DNA of 64,000 nucleotides from Argopecten irradians (taxonomy: Eukaryota; Mollusca; Bivalvia; Pectinida; Pectinidae). The stretch is taken from the NCBI RefSeq assembly GCF_041381155.1, contig NC_091147.1:33374909-33438908 (forward strand). Direction: 5' to 3'. Under the pieces are notes generated by a model. That model made no database searches, had not been told where the DNA came from, and was given only the letters and a program-made list of their open reading frames with translations. The position numbers and the translations under genes were made by a program. Shown here in pieces: positions 21,211-33,375 of this stretch. Each line of letters begins with the position of its first letter. The stretch's first letter is position 1.

Positions 21211-24009
21211 TGTACCCATTATGAACCAGAACGATATGATTTTCAACAAGGAAGGACAGATTCAGACTTGAAGTACAAACCTAGCATAATTCTTTACTAT
21301 TATTACCAGGATATTTTTAAATAATTTATTTCTTCTTCACGCAAATAAAAAAGGGAATAATAATGATTATTGTATGTTTACATACCAAGTATGTATAACT
21401 TTTGAATAATTTATGAACAATAAACCAATTAAAGTAATATATGTCATTTGTCTGAGTTGTTTAATTATGTAGTGTTCATTTTAGAAATGTTCAAATACAG
21501 AAAATAAATAGAAAACAAGACTGGGGCTAGATCAAAGGTTATTTGGGTCAAAAGTCAGTGTCAAATCTCAAGATTTTGGCTCTATAGATATACAGATATC
21601 ACTATGTGTAATAAAAAAATTTGTTGTGTAATACACATATTGCACATATATAAGAATATCCATATATCTGTAGAGACAATAGGCTGTGGTGCCTGTTGTT
21701 AAATTGCATTATTCATTATTGACTGTTTTCAAGTTGCAAAGTTTTGATTGAATTAGAAAGGAATAGACTGACAATAACTTAGTCCAGGTCAATCAAAGTC
21801 TACAGGTAAAAGCTCTTAGCAACTCCACTTAGTGTTTGAAGCAATATCACACTAAAGGAATTATGATTGCTTGAATATATAAAGATAAACTAACAAAATA
21901 CATATAATAAAGTTAGATTTTCCGTCAGGTTAGACTATATACATACTAAAAAATGAATTTTACTGCAATTACTCTGATGACATGAGAATCACATGCTATG
22001 GTCAGCTTATTTACTATTATATGCTATTTTGAACTCCAGTCATTTTTTTATTGACTTAAAATTCAATGCATAATATGTGTACATGTACAATATACAATGT
22101 ATATGAATGTGCTATTTGTGCATGAATATGATTGTATAAGAAACACCTAGGTCTTTCATCATATACATGTTTCTGATTCATTTCATTCAGAGGCGAATTC
22201 TGGACATCATATAATATGATAGCTATATGGTTCATTTGCAAGCTATATGTACATGTACATCACAAATTAAACCAAGAGAGCTGTGTTCATTATCTACACA
22301 GAAAATATATACATAATTGCATATTAGACATTCAGAACTTATAACACACACTAAACAGGTCTTATTTCAACCTCAACCCCTTTCTTTCCTTCTTTCTTTT
22401 CCTTTTTTTTTTTTTAATTTTCTGTAATCCTTGAAATCATATAACCAAATGTTTATAGTTTCACCAGAAATTTATCATCATATATTTTGACACCAAATAA
22501 TGTTAACTGGCCAATTATGAAATTCCAAAGTAAATATATTTCCGAATTGTTAATCATCACTAGGTAATAATGATTTTAGAATGTCAGATTGAAAAGGTTC
22601 AAAATATCGATTTCGATGATAAGGCAAAAACAATAAAATTGCAGGATTCTGCAGTACAAAATGAACCATTCAAAAAATGGTTACCCTAATTGGAGTTTGA
22701 GCTGAAGAATTTCATTTCTATCCGGAGTTATATGAGAACCTAGACTTTGGTTATAGAACACGATAACTGAACTTGACTCAGCAATTTTAATAGTACATGT
22801 ATATTTTTGAGTTGGTTGGTCTATACTTGAGTTGCTTCCCCTACACCAAGCTAGAGTCAAGCAAACTATGAAGGATAACCGATGAAAGCATTGAATGAGT
22901 TTTTATCTTAGCTTTATGTTTTATTTATGGTAAATTATTTGTTGATATTACGTTGTTCTTATTTATTCAATTGCGATATTTCTCTAGCGTAGATTAGGTA
23001 GGAAAAAGTTCCTTGGTCGCTTCATAAAACGACAAACAATGATTCACATACCTGCTATAAGAAGATGTGAGTAAATTTCATTTTTGTAAGCGCATAAAAA
23101 TGTTTGGAAGATTTCTCGTTTAGCAAATCGCATTTCGACACATAACGTTAAACTATCACCGAGCCCTCTGAGGAGATAAAATGCGTTGTCTGTAAGAATG
23201 CACTCTCAATCATTTTATCAGATATTGTCAACATGGCTGCCGAAGAATTGTACAATTTGATACGGGCACCCTAGAAATGTTACCAACATTGGTAAAAAAA
23301 TCACGGTTGTGTGAAATATGTAAAAACATTTTCCTGTAGGATTCCGAAAATTTTTTTTTAACGTTATTTTACTACTTTATTTTTAAACTTAGAGAACTGA
23401 ACCAGTATCAGATTTTAATTCACCGAAGCATTCACACATTTACCTGCATGCTAGTATGGCTTCGGTTAGATAGCTTTTACAATAGAAATTATTACAGCAA
23501 TGTGTGTCACTGCAACGTGTGGTATGCATGGTATTAAGCTTTGATTTATATTCTGCATAAAAAGCAAACAAACTATTTCAAACATTTAGTCAAAGTGGTG
23601 GTACTCTTCTCTTCAGGTCTTTATTCAAATATAAAACCTGTAATCATTAAAAATGTGAATTAAGAGTTTTGTTAATAAATATAAATTAATCTGCTAAAAG
23701 AAATATGAATTTTCTAATATTTGCTCTCTGCTCTCCTTCCATTTCGTTATCCATACTAGTACTTGCTTGTGAATTTTAAATCACACTGCTTTGTTTTGAA
23801 AACATAGAAATTGCTTTGTTTTGAAAACATAGAAATGGAACTTACCAAAACGTCCAAAATCATTCATAACACTGACATAAATAAAGAAGTCATTCATTAA
23901 CTTGGAAGAAATTATTTTATTCGCTTCCGGATGAAGTTCGTTGGTTGGCTGATTGGTTGATTACAACCAGTATCATTTAAGGATGGACTCCTGTGTATGT
24001 TACCTAAAT
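21211..24009. other. AT-rich intergenic region
   Basis: Nothing coding is supported. Seen: a CTTTCTTTCC-type pyrimidine run at about 22380-22420; ACATGTACAT-rich microrepeats near 22080-22260; and a 25-bp tandem duplication (TTGCTTTGTTTTGAAAACAT core) at about 23788-23836. An isolated ATGGCTGCCGAAG start-like context at 23233 opens only 13 codons (MAAEELYNLIRAP). Confidence 0.45.
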
Positions 24010-25060
24010 AAAGCTGTGATGGTATGCTGCAGCACAGCCGACGTCCTCAGCCGAGGCCATCCCTCATTGCGTGTTTCGACCCCTTACTCGGTACACTCTC
24101 AGGATGGGGGGTACACAGTGATGATCAGTCACTGCGCGTCGGTGGTTGTTGTCCAGCTACTGGTGTCCTATTTCATCCACACCCAGCATGAAAATCGTTC
24201 TGCTGCCTTAGCCATCCTCTGCACTGCTGTACTTCTGGTCCTGCCCGACAACCCTAATGCAGATAGTATTCTCCAATCAGACTGTGCGGGGAAGCCTCTG
24301 CATCCAACCTCAACAGGGTAGTTCCATGTATGCCAGCCCTGCTCCATGCATTCCGTCAGCAGTGCCTCGTACTTCGCCCTCTTCCTTTCATGTGCTTCAC
24401 TGCACCTTTGTTCCCATGGGACTGTTAGTTTGATAATGTTGACTTTCTTTGTTCCTGGTGACCATAGAACCATGTCCGGTCTGAGGTTGGTGGGAACAAT
24501 ATTCGGAAAAGTTAATCTCTGGTTGAGATCTACCTCCAGCCTCCAGTCCCCTGCCTGGCCGATAATTCCGGTTGACTTCTCAGATCTGGATGTCCTTGTT
24601 TCACATTCCCTCACAAACCTAATCTGCGTATGCTTGGATTTGGTTGACTGGACCTGACGTTCTTCCGTTCTTTCTCCAAAACATCAGCCAGCTCCCTAAG
24701 GACTTGGTTGCGGCGCCACGTATATCTCCCCTGTGATAAGGCCACATGAAAGGAGGTGAGTATGTGTTGGAGAGTTCTCCATGTGTCTCTGATAGATGTC
24801 TCTCTACCTCCTCTCTAGAACTCTTCAGCGACCCTGACTTAGACCCTTCCAGTGTTGATTTGGTTAGTCTGTACGGGTTTGCCATGAACTTAGCCCTCTT
24901 CCCCCCATCCTGGCTTTCCGTATTCTCTCCGCTCTTTAGAGGTTATGTTGCGTGTGTGAAAGCGGTTCGTGTTTTGGCAGACTGCGGTATATTGGTGTTG
25001 TGACTCTTTGTATAAAATCTGGTTGTGGAACCATTGGCTTTCTGAAAGCGTGAGAGCTAA
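24010..25060 (-). mobile_element. Fragment of a LINE with a restriction-like-endonuclease-type C-terminus
   Basis: On the - strand the order is: a basic segment (KERREYGKPGWGEEG); ANPYRLTKSTLEGSKSGSLK with SSREEVERHLSETHGE (about 24885-24750); YHRGDIRGAATKSLGS (about 24735-24690); then a long open stretch 24614-24168. The last reads GDWRLEVDLNQRLTFPN, NLRPDMVLWSPGTKKV, IIKLTVPWEQRC, ERKRAKYEALLTEC and YPVEVGCRGFPAQS, and ends in FSCWVWMK. This matches, from memory, the C-terminal region of non-LTR reverse-transcriptase proteins common in fish and bivalves. Their RPD...ELTVPWE pattern resembles a PD-(D/E)XK nuclease; here the usual E reads K. The RT core is missing between the N- and C-terminal parts, so this is an internally deleted dead copy. 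A 3' UTR-like stretch continues to about 24010. Confidence 0.7.
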
Positions 25061-25139
25061 GAAACACACAGAACATGCACACATTCACTCACACTGTCAC
25101 ATTATAAAGATGACTAAAGACATACTGCAAAAGCAATGT

Positions 25140-26115
25140 ATTTTCTCTTACGACTTAATTTCGCTGATTTCGCGGGCGATAAATAAATCGCCTCGAAATT
25201 ATTTCAAATACAATAAACATGTAAAATTGAACTCTTGAAGATTAAATCGCGAAATTTCAATCTCCACTAAAAACATCCTTTTGTATTTTAACGCGAAATT
25301 ATATCTGCGCGAAACCGTTCTCCTGTAAAACAACGCGAAATTCAATCTCTGAGAAAACGTACTTATGTAAAACAACGCAAAATTAAATACCCGCAAAAAC
25401 CATCTTAGGTATAGCAAAGTAAATTAAATCTCCGCAAAAACGTCCTTAGGTATAACAACGCGAAATTAAATCTTTGCGACACGCCATAAGGTATAACAAC
25501 GCGAAATTATATCTCCGCAAAAACGTCTTTGGTTATAGCAACGCGAAATTAAATCTCCGCAAAAACGTTCTCGGTATAGCAAAGCGAAATTATATATCCG
25601 TAAAAAACGTCCTAAGGTGAAGCAACGCGAAATGAATCTCTGCAAAAACGTCCTTAGCTATAACAACGCGAAATAAAATATCTGCGTAAACATACTTAGT
25701 TATACAAAAGCGAAAATGAATCTCTGCGAAAACGTCCTTTAGGTAATAACAACGCGAAATTAAATCAATTTTGCGACACGCCCTCAGGTATTAAACGCGA
25801 AATTATATCTTCGCAAAAAAGTTCGTACTTAGTTATACAAACGCGAAACTCAATCTCTACGAAAACGTCCTTAGGTATAATAACGCGAAATTATATCTCT
25901 GCGACACGCCCTAAGGTAATAACAACGCGAAATTATATCGTCGCAAAAAACTTCCTTAGTATATCAATGCGAAATCATATCTCTGCAAAAAAGATCCTTA
26001 TGTATATCAATGCGGAATTAAATACCTGCGTAAACGTTAAAACGTACCAAGTTGTTCAAATGTAAAATCGAATAATTGCGAAAACGCCAAAATAAGCTGG
26101 TTTACCATATGAGTG
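25140..26115. repeat. Degenerate minisatellite rich in CGCGAAATTAAATCT
   Basis: About 20 degenerate units of roughly 42 bp, of the form AACGCGAAATTAAATCTCCG followed by CAAAAACGTCCTTAGGTATA. The outer ends (TTTCGCTGATTTCGCGGGCG and AAAATAAGCTGGTTTACCAT) look like the termini of the TTCGCGAAA element seen elsewhere, so the array may have expanded inside such an element. Confidence 0.75.
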
Positions 26116-26204
26116 AGGAATTCAGTACAATCAACGGAAACCCATAGGTTCGGTAAGTAGTCTCTAGAAACAAAATGGTTTACAAGTTGGTGTACCGCTC
26201 CATG

Positions 26205-26465
26205 CATCATACATACTGAAGAGGCTTAGTGCTTGAATTATACTCCTTTTATCTAGTAGTCCCGGTTCGATCCCCAGCACGACGGTTAAAAGTTTTCAGA
26301 TCACCTGCCTGATCATGGAGGGTTTCCGGGGACTCCAGTCACCTTATGATCCCTCGCATCATTACATACAGACCATCAAAAGTAATTTGTAGAAGCTGCA
26401 TACCCTGCAGCAATAGATGTAAGATAAAGTATTAGTCGCCTCATAAATGAGCTCTGTTATAATCG
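26205..26465 (+). mobile_element. tRNA-derived SINE
   Basis: A perfect pol III B box (GGTTCGATCCC, 26264-26274) lies about 40 bases after an A-box-like GAGGCTTAGTGCTTGAAT. This tRNA-like head is followed by a central domain (GGAGGGTTTCCGGGGACTCC at about 26318-26337) resembling the conserved central domains of animal SINEs, and a unique tail. The head does not fold as an intact tRNA, so it is not called as a tRNA gene. Confidence 0.65.
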
Positions 26466-26739
26466 AGTTTTATATCATAAGGTTCCAATGCGAACAACAG
26501 TGGTTCCGTAATAGAAACCTCAATATGACTTGAGGGTAGCACTGGTAACGACATATTACATTTGACATACAATATAATAATTGTCAAGCTAAATTATATA
26601 ATGTTGGAGACAGTCTCTTGGCGTCTACCTTGGTCATTAAGCGCAAAACAAAAATAAAATTCAATCAAATCGTGGTTTTAACGCAAATGAAGCCAAACGA
26701 AAGACATGTATTTTTATGACAAATATACGATGCTTTTAC

Positions 26740-26945
26740 AATGTTGTAGCGCGCGTTCCAGTCACGGCACTAGTAAAGCGACGATCGATTGTACCACATC
26801 TGACATCCAGGCTTCCTTACACAGACATCACGTTGGAATTGGTTTCATGTGGTGAGCACGCGCAGACGGTATTTCCCCCACGGTCGCTCAGCAGCGGAGT
26901 CGAAAGCGACGAGGCTATATAAGCGGTGACATCCATTTTTCCTGG
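26740..26945 (+). promoter_or_regulatory. TATA-box promoter of an unidentified + strand gene
   Basis: A CpG-rich patch (many CG dinucleotides between 26745 and 26915, unlike its surroundings) ends in a consensus TATA box, TATATAAG at 26916-26923. Start of transcription is expected near 26945-26955. The following exon-like segment and splice donor support a real promoter. No paralog is seen in the window. Confidence 0.55.
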
Positions 26946-27057
26946 ACATTCTGTATTTTCCGTCATTGACGGTTAGACAGTGGTATATTTCTAGTGAGTC
27001 TGGACAGTTACCCGGATATTTGACCTTCCATGATCTTCTATCTGAGATAATATCTAG
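26946..27057 (+). other. Candidate non-coding first exon with splice donor
   Basis: From about 30 bases after the TATA box to a perfect donor (TCTAG then GTAAGT, GT at 27058-27059). I see no long open frame, so this would be a 5' leader exon of about 110 bases. The downstream coding exons are not identified; a compatible internal exon is at 52608-52666. Confidence 0.45.
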
Positions 27058-27063
27058 GTAAGT

Positions 27064-28284
27064 ATATGGTATTTGTGAATCTATGTTTTATAGAGACCAT
27101 TTATCGACTGGTGCTAGTATCTCTATCGAGATGTCTCCCCCGAGAGTTTTGCCTCTCTCAGTACCGATATCAATGCCAGAGTTGGCCGATATGACTGTTG
27201 TGGTTGTTGATTATTGTGTTCTGTCTATAGATACTATCCTTACATACACAGGTGTTTAATTAACGTAGAGTACATTATCTGGGGGATTATTTGGGTTCAA
27301 ACACACTACAGACAATATAAACATCGCCATTGATCTCAACAGATGATAAACGAATATGTAAGTACAAATACATCACAGAATATCATCTATTGACAGTACA
27401 CAAAACGCATATATCATTCACGTAAAATCATTCACCTTTTCGAACTATTTTGAAATAATTAAAAGTTCATTAGAAAAACCATTATACATTCCTTTATATT
27501 GCACATCTTAAATTTAAGTGATATATGTACCCATCTTTATTATTACATACTGCCCTCAAAAGCGTTCAAAATCATAAACATATCCTCTCAATATGGTAGT
27601 TCAGTTTTTACGGGTTTTTATTACAAATTCCAGTAAGATTCATTACGTCACAGATTGAAGCATTTCATTAAATATATATAAATGTGTGACAAACACCAAT
27701 ATAAGTCGGTTCCAGCTGTGTGTGTCTGCTCGAAAGTATCACCGTGTAGAAAAAAAACGTTTTTCGTTATTGTAGTTTTGTTGTGTTCAAATTAGTAGGC
27801 GAGTTGAGGAAGAATCAAACGTTTGTACAGCAGCCTAGGGATCGGGAACCCTTATCTTTTTTTCCACAACAGTAATGGTGACGTCTTTGTTTTATTCCAC
27901 AAAACATACTTGCCACTGACGTGGTATGAATCACACTAGATGATAAATGTAGTAATGGGTCTACCAAAAAAAAAAAAAAAACAGCTAAGTGAATTCGTGA
28001 AAGTGCTTCAACGCGAATGAAAAAAAATACAAAGTACATGTATGTGGATTGAAAGAGCAATTTAGTAAATGTTCATTCCATGAAAATTAATCCCCGCGAA
28101 CTTGTTTTGAAAGTGATGGTTGAATATTGGCGTACGGCGTAGAATTGGAAACGTCGATCAAAGATTCAATATCCCACTGCAACACCTCTATTGATTTCGT
28201 TTTCTGATTTTGATTAACTGATCATATGTATGTGTATTCTCGTGGTTCTGTTTCCCTCATATTATTAAGGACAAATGCCTGCTA
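27064..28284. other. Putative intron or intergenic sequence
   Basis: AT-rich; A-run at 27966-27982. Nothing coding is recognised. Confidence 0.4.
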
Positions 28285-28740
28285 AACCGGTGATTTGTGT
28301 CTCTGATATTCCGTCCTGACAATGCGAAGTTATAGTCGATGTCTGATAGTTGCAACGTAATAGTCGTAAGTTGAAGTTTCATTTTCGTGTGCTTCTGTTT
28401 TTATTCGCGGCAAAAACCCAGCAAAATGTCCAAAATCAGACGGTGATTCAGGTCTTTGACATTCTGTTTTGATATTGCGAGGCTAAGGTCGATGTCTGAC
28501 AGTTACAACATAAAAGTGGTATGTTGAAGTTTCATTTGCGAGTGCTTCTGGTTTTATTCGCAGGAAAAACCCACCAAAATGTCTAAAATGAAACGATGAT
28601 TTAGGTCTTTGACATTCTGTTTGGTCATTGCGGAGTTCAGTCCATATGTAACAGTTGGAACGTAAAGGTGGTATACTGGGTTGTCTTTTTCGAGTGTTTC
28701 TTCTTTCTTCTTAACCAAAACCTACCAAAATGTCTATTAC
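28285..28740 (+). repeat. Tandem repeat, three degenerate units of about 154 bp
   Basis: Units share GGTCTTTGACATTCTGTTTT-like, GATGTCTGACAGTTACAACA-like, GTTGAAGTTTCATTTGCGAG and CCACCAAAATGTCTAAAATG blocks. The TGATATTCC/TGACATTCTG anchor is at about 28302, 28457 and 28610. Confidence 0.75.
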
Positions 28741-28798
28741 TGTAGATATGAATAACTTAGAACTTTTAAGCAAAGACCAAAACTCTCATTCTGCATTT

Positions 28799-28960
28799 GT
28801 ATATTACCCTTGAGGATATGTATTGATTATGACGTCATGTGTTTGTGAGTGAAACGTCATACTTCTCAGAGAATACGACGTGAGTTTTGCTCATAAAATA
28901 ACAACGTCACATTGAATAACTTTTCCGCAAGGGAGGACATTCTGTAATATTCAAAGAGGT
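28799..28960. mobile_element. MITE-1 family, copy b (diverged)
   Basis: Retains TGTATATTAC, GTATTGATTATGACGTCATG, GAAACGTCATACTTCTCAGA, CGCAAGGGAGGACATTCTGT and AATATTC. Both ends are eroded. Confidence 0.7.
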
Positions 28961-29138
28961 ATTTGATGTATCACTTATTAGATTCTTTTTCGGAACATGT
29001 TGCAACATTGTACTAATCGTATCGATGTTTCCGTTTTGCTATTTCTCAGCATATCTGAGTTGTGTCGGAATATACTTGTCTGTTTGTAAAGTTGAAGTTT
29101 GATCATAAGCAAATAAGTCTCTATACTCGATAGTAAAT

Positions 29139-29370
29139 GGATTACTATCACCGTCGTTATATCCGTCCCGGAATATGTCAAACCATAACAGAAAACAACA
29201 TAAGACACAGGTAATTTTCCTTTAATGTGTATCAAAGGGATCGAATGAAGTTACACTGTGGTCGCCTGTGTGTCTTTGACGTTACTCTCTCAGTATTTTT
29301 CTCCTGAACTTTCTTCAGTATTTCTATGAGATAGCCCATGACTGGATATAACGACAGTGATAATAACTCC
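29139..29370. mobile_element. MITE-2 family, copy A
   Basis: The inverted repeats are GGATTACTATCACCGTCGTT (from 29139) and GATATAACGACAGTGATAAT (to about 29370). A second copy is at 40484-40680. No coding sequence. Confidence 0.7.
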
Positions 29371-29794
29371 TGGAATTCAGAGGGCGATACGTCTGATTAA
29401 GTCTGATAATCTGATTGGTCAGATTATTCCTATTTGGTGAAAGCCATTTACCCATCTGAAGGCATTTTACGATTTAAGGCTCTCCCATTAGCTTGTGAGC
29501 AAGCTTTGCTAAAAAATCTTTTTTAAAGTCTCGTTTCAAGGTTTGGTTCTAGACGAAGAATATAGAAAGGCTATAATTGCTTTCCAACCAGAAATTTATA
29601 ATGGTATGGCTTCATTTACGTAAAGAATATCGATCTACATTGAGTTTACGTTATTTGCTTTGACGAATGACATTTTTAATGTCTAGTTGTTAACATGATG
29701 CGACATTGTACTTGTTGCCATAGAGGCTAAAGCGGAGATGTGATTTACGTACGTATGGTGGAGATCAAATAGCTTGGGGACTGTTGATAACTAT

Positions 29795-29866
29795 GTCGAC
29801 GATTCCTTATTGCAATTGCGAAATATAACACAAATATCCATCTTATTTTCGCAAAATGTTGATTTT

Positions 29867-29907
<41 letters not shown>

Positions 29908-30090
29908 GCGTAAATTTGCGAGAGTGTTGAAACACAATCAATTCAAGTGTTTCGCAAATAATTGTACCTATTATAATACGAAATGCAATAATTCTTAATA
30001 ACCTTTATCGCGAATTATATCATCACGAATTTGTTAAAATCAAAATCAAAAAGGAAAATATAGCGAATAAACGTGGTTTACTGAAATAAA
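29795..30090. repeat. TTCGCGAAA-type element copy with a 34-base A-run
   Basis: Contains repeated GCGAAAT, TTCGCAAA and TCGCGAATT motifs and ends in AATAAACGTGGTTTACTGAA, similar to the ends of the 17.6 and 26.1 kb copies. The A-run spans 29871-29904. Confidence 0.5.
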
Positions 30091-31435
30091 ACTATTGTAT
30101 AACATTACAGGGAATACAAAACTTTGTTTAATTCGAAGTGCAAAAGTTCATTGTGATTTTTTTGGTCTCGAATATAACTTAAAATAAATCGAGATACCGA
30201 GAGATTGTAAAATATATTAAGATTTATATTCCAGTAGTTATTAGTGAGGCCAGATAAAGGGATAAAGATTGCAATGCATATCAAAAACCTGTCACACTTT
30301 ATCCAAGATGAAGCAATAGAAATTACGAACGGTGTTTATTGAATTTATGTTATATAACGCTCCCCTTATCCGCAGCAGAAGAAATGAAATTGGCGAAAGA
30401 AAATCATTATATGGTTGTAAAAGCCATCTCCAGGCTACATTGGTTGTGTGTAGAATTTTAATACATGTCAACAAGTCGCGTTGCTGGCTCGAGTTTATTG
30501 ATTTCCTGATTTCCATAGTGACAAATTATTCACTTTGCAATTCGTTCTCAGAAGCCAATGTCCAGCAGAAAAATGGAATGTTACCTGAAGAATTCGTTAT
30601 GAATAAAATCTAAATTCTGACTAGTTGTTGTTGTTGGTGGTGTTCAAAATTCAATATTCATTCAATTAATATATATTTCCGAAGGTAATCGCAATATTTA
30701 CGATCTTTGACGATAGCGTTTAATTTTTTTATTTGATGACAGGTTTTGATAAAATAAATAATTTTATTATTAGAGGCAGAATGAACATTACATTATATTT
30801 TATGTGTCTCAGTAAAACAAGGGGAGATATGGTTCTGTAGAATTTTGTGTGTTCTCTCCATTTTCCATGACAAAATTGATTGATAAAAACAAATGAATTT
30901 GAAATTTTACAGTACATTGTTTGTTTTTGACTATAATTGTTTCTTATCTCTGTCCTTGATTTAAACAAAACATTTCCATTTGCTCGGGGCTGACACTATA
31001 TAACCTTACCAAAAAAAAAAAGAAATTTATGAGATCATAATTCTTCGTTAGTGTAGTCATATGTGTAACGTGCATTGTGATGTCGTTCTGAACGACGCGT
31101 CATGACTTAATGCCGATAATTGCGTATTTTTATGTGTATACTTGCATGCTACGTGAATGGAAAAACATCAATTATTTTATGGTATTTGCAACAATATTTT
31201 GAAGTTATGATTTTAAAATAATGATTATCCTAGAGATGGAACATATTGATTAAAATGTTGGCAGTGTATCGATGATATTATGTTAATTTCCATGGATTTA
31301 TTTTTACCGCAAATGACATCGGGATTTCTTATGACGTCGGAGGTATGACGTCACAAGAAGAGGCTCAGTGGGGAATTTTAATAGCGTACCAGTGTACATA
31401 ACAGGTTTGGTTAAAAAGAACAGAAAACGGAAATA
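30091..31435. other. AT-rich sequence, nothing recognised
   Basis: Includes TGACGTCA-like sites near 31332-31350. Short open frames at 30332-30613 and 30729-30968 show no domain. Confidence 0.4.
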
Positions 31436-31612
31436 TAAGCATTAATTTGCCTTCCTGGGGGATTTATGGTCCTACAATTCTCCCATTATTATAGACAAAT
31501 AAATCATAACGCGCTAACCCGCATTGTTCAATTTGTCTGGAATCCTAGGATAATAATAGTATTAGTAGTAACCATAACCCGTCCCCATCCCAAGAAGGCA
31601 ATTTAATGCTTA
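31436..31612. mobile_element. MITE with TAAGCATTAATTTGCCTTC termini (177 bp)
   Basis: The left end TAAGCATTAATTTGCCTTCC pairs with the right end GAAGGCAATTTAATGCTTA. Complementarity continues inward with TTTATGGT against ACCATAAC and CATTATTATAG against ATAATAATAG. No coding capacity. Confidence 0.75.
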
Positions 31613-32374
31613 ATTATTGTTTAAAATAAAAAGAACATGGAATAAGTTATGTTTTAAATAACATACATAAGATACGTGATTTCAACCTATCAAAGTCTGA
31701 TAAATGAAGGCCTAGCTTTGTAATCGTATACTTGTGACAAGATAAAAACTGTTTATCACAAGAAAACAAAAATGTTTTTCCATGAAATTCTAATGGAGCA
31801 GTTGTTATCTGCAGGTGGATATATTTTTAGGATTCGCCATATTGAGTGGGCTGGCTGATTATATTACGGAATACAATGTGGTTCGGTCGCCCGTGTCCTT
31901 TGGGACGAGCCAATCACATTACGAGAAATGTGCGGTTGATATCAGTAGACAGTCGTAAAGACTGACGATTTTGGAATCAAATTTACCTTAACGACATTCA
32001 CTATCCCATGTGAATGTGTGTTGTTTTCGTTCCGTAAGTTGTTCTTACCATGACATCACAATACTGTTATATCCCCCGAGAGAAAATACTTTTTCTAGTT
32101 AAACTAAAGCAAATTGTTCTAGAGAAAGAATCCTATCGCGGAATGCAAGCCTCTTCGGAATTTAAAACGGCGAAATATTAACTGTGACAGGATTACCTGT
32201 TCGAGTTGTTTTTTCTTATGCAGGTGCATTTCTAACAAGATTTAAACTTGCTATATTCGTTGATTAAGGTAAGGGTGTCTGAATACGGAAACATGAAGTC
32301 CTTTTGGTAAATCTCATTTAACTTCCTGGGGAAAGTAATCCATTGTACACGTCCTTATCATGGAAGGGATTAGA
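31613..32374. other. AT-rich sequence, nothing recognised
   Basis: No coding, RNA or repeat signal I can support. Confidence 0.4.
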
Positions 32375-32520
32375 TTTCGGGGACATTCTTCTAGTTTCGC
32401 AAAAGCGACTAAATTTCGGTATCATTTCTATAAATATCTAAAGGCGACTAAATTTCAAATTTGGAAACATAATTTTTAAATACTTCTAAAAGGCGAATGC
32501 ATTTTGGTATCATTCTTTTC
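32375..32520 (+). repeat. Degenerate tandem GGCGACTAAATTT repeat
   Basis: Three to four diverged copies of AAAAGCGACTAAATTTCGGT-type sequence about 50-60 bases apart. Another copy (AAAGGCGACTAAATTTATGA) lies at 32980 in front of a SINE-like element. Confidence 0.5.
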
Positions 32521-32586
32521 AGCATCATCTTAAAAAATATTGCCACTGGATGGTGTAATTCGTGTATTTAAACCCGATATGGATAA

Positions 32587-32774
32587 TTCTATATTCGCAT
32601 ATTACAAAGTTGTCTGCCCTTGCAGGTAGGTATTGATTGTGACGTCATGCGTTTGCGAGAGTAACGTCATACTTTTTCGGAGAAAATGACGTAAAATTTG
32701 CTAAGAAAAAAATAATGACGTCAGAATGGATTCTTCCCGCAAGAAAGGTAATTCTGTAATATGCAAAAACGGAT
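32587..32774. mobile_element. MITE-1 family, copy c
   Basis: Left ATATTCGCATATTACAAAGT, internal GTAGGTATTGATTGTGACGT, GAGAGTAACGTCATACTTTT and AATAATGACGTCAGAATGGA, right TCTGTAATATGCAAAAACGG. Near full length. Confidence 0.8.
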
Positions 32775-32979
32775 TATCACTCAACCGAAGGGGATAACAG
32801 CAGAATCCGGTATAATTTAAGTCCAAAATGATAATAAATGTAAAAAGCACATTCTAATCCAAGTTGATTATCAGAGAAACTATGATAAGTATGTTGTTGA
32901 TATCAACTTCCATGCCATTATGCACGTAGACGTATGGCGATTGAATTGTACATGCTGTCCCTAGTATTGAATGATCGTA

Positions 32980-33375
32980 AAAGGCGACTAAATTTATGAT
33001 AGTATATTTACTCTTCTACTTAAAGTCTTCCTTGACTCCGACTCAGGCTCTGGGCTCTGTTCCCTGCTTGTGACACACCAAAGTCTATAAAGTGGTAGAT
33101 TCATCTCCTATTTAGCAATCAGCATTAAGGACGTGGAATGGCTGATTTCCTCGTTGTCAATATAAATGTGATCGGGTTGGTATGCTTGTGTTTTCGATCG
33201 CATTTTTTTTTCAGTGGTATAGCATCATAAAAAGGGCAAGAGCTCCACTATTACAAGAGGACGAAACACGAATATACCGCATCTCCCAGTTTAAATATGC
33301 ACACATTCATACATCACATTACATTGCACACATGGAAGGTTGTCCATAAATGAACCTATCTATTAAAGGCCAATT
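32980..33375 (+). mobile_element. SINE-like bivalve element, copy 2
   Basis: Shares with copy 1: TTGACTCCGACTCAGGCTCT, AATCAGCATTAAGGACGTGG, the CTCGTTGTCAATATAAATGT/TGATCGGGTTGGTATGCTTG block, CAGTGGTATAGCATCATAAA, AAGGGCAAGAGCTCCACTAT and a diverged 3' end GGAAGGTTGTCCATAAATGA. Confidence 0.65.

Noticed and set aside
23233-23274. ATG in good context (MAAEELYNLIRAP)
   Set aside because: Stops after 13 codons with no donor site inside.
26220-26290. tRNA gene
   Set aside because: B box is perfect but the A-box region and stems do not form a tRNA cloverleaf, and a SINE body follows.
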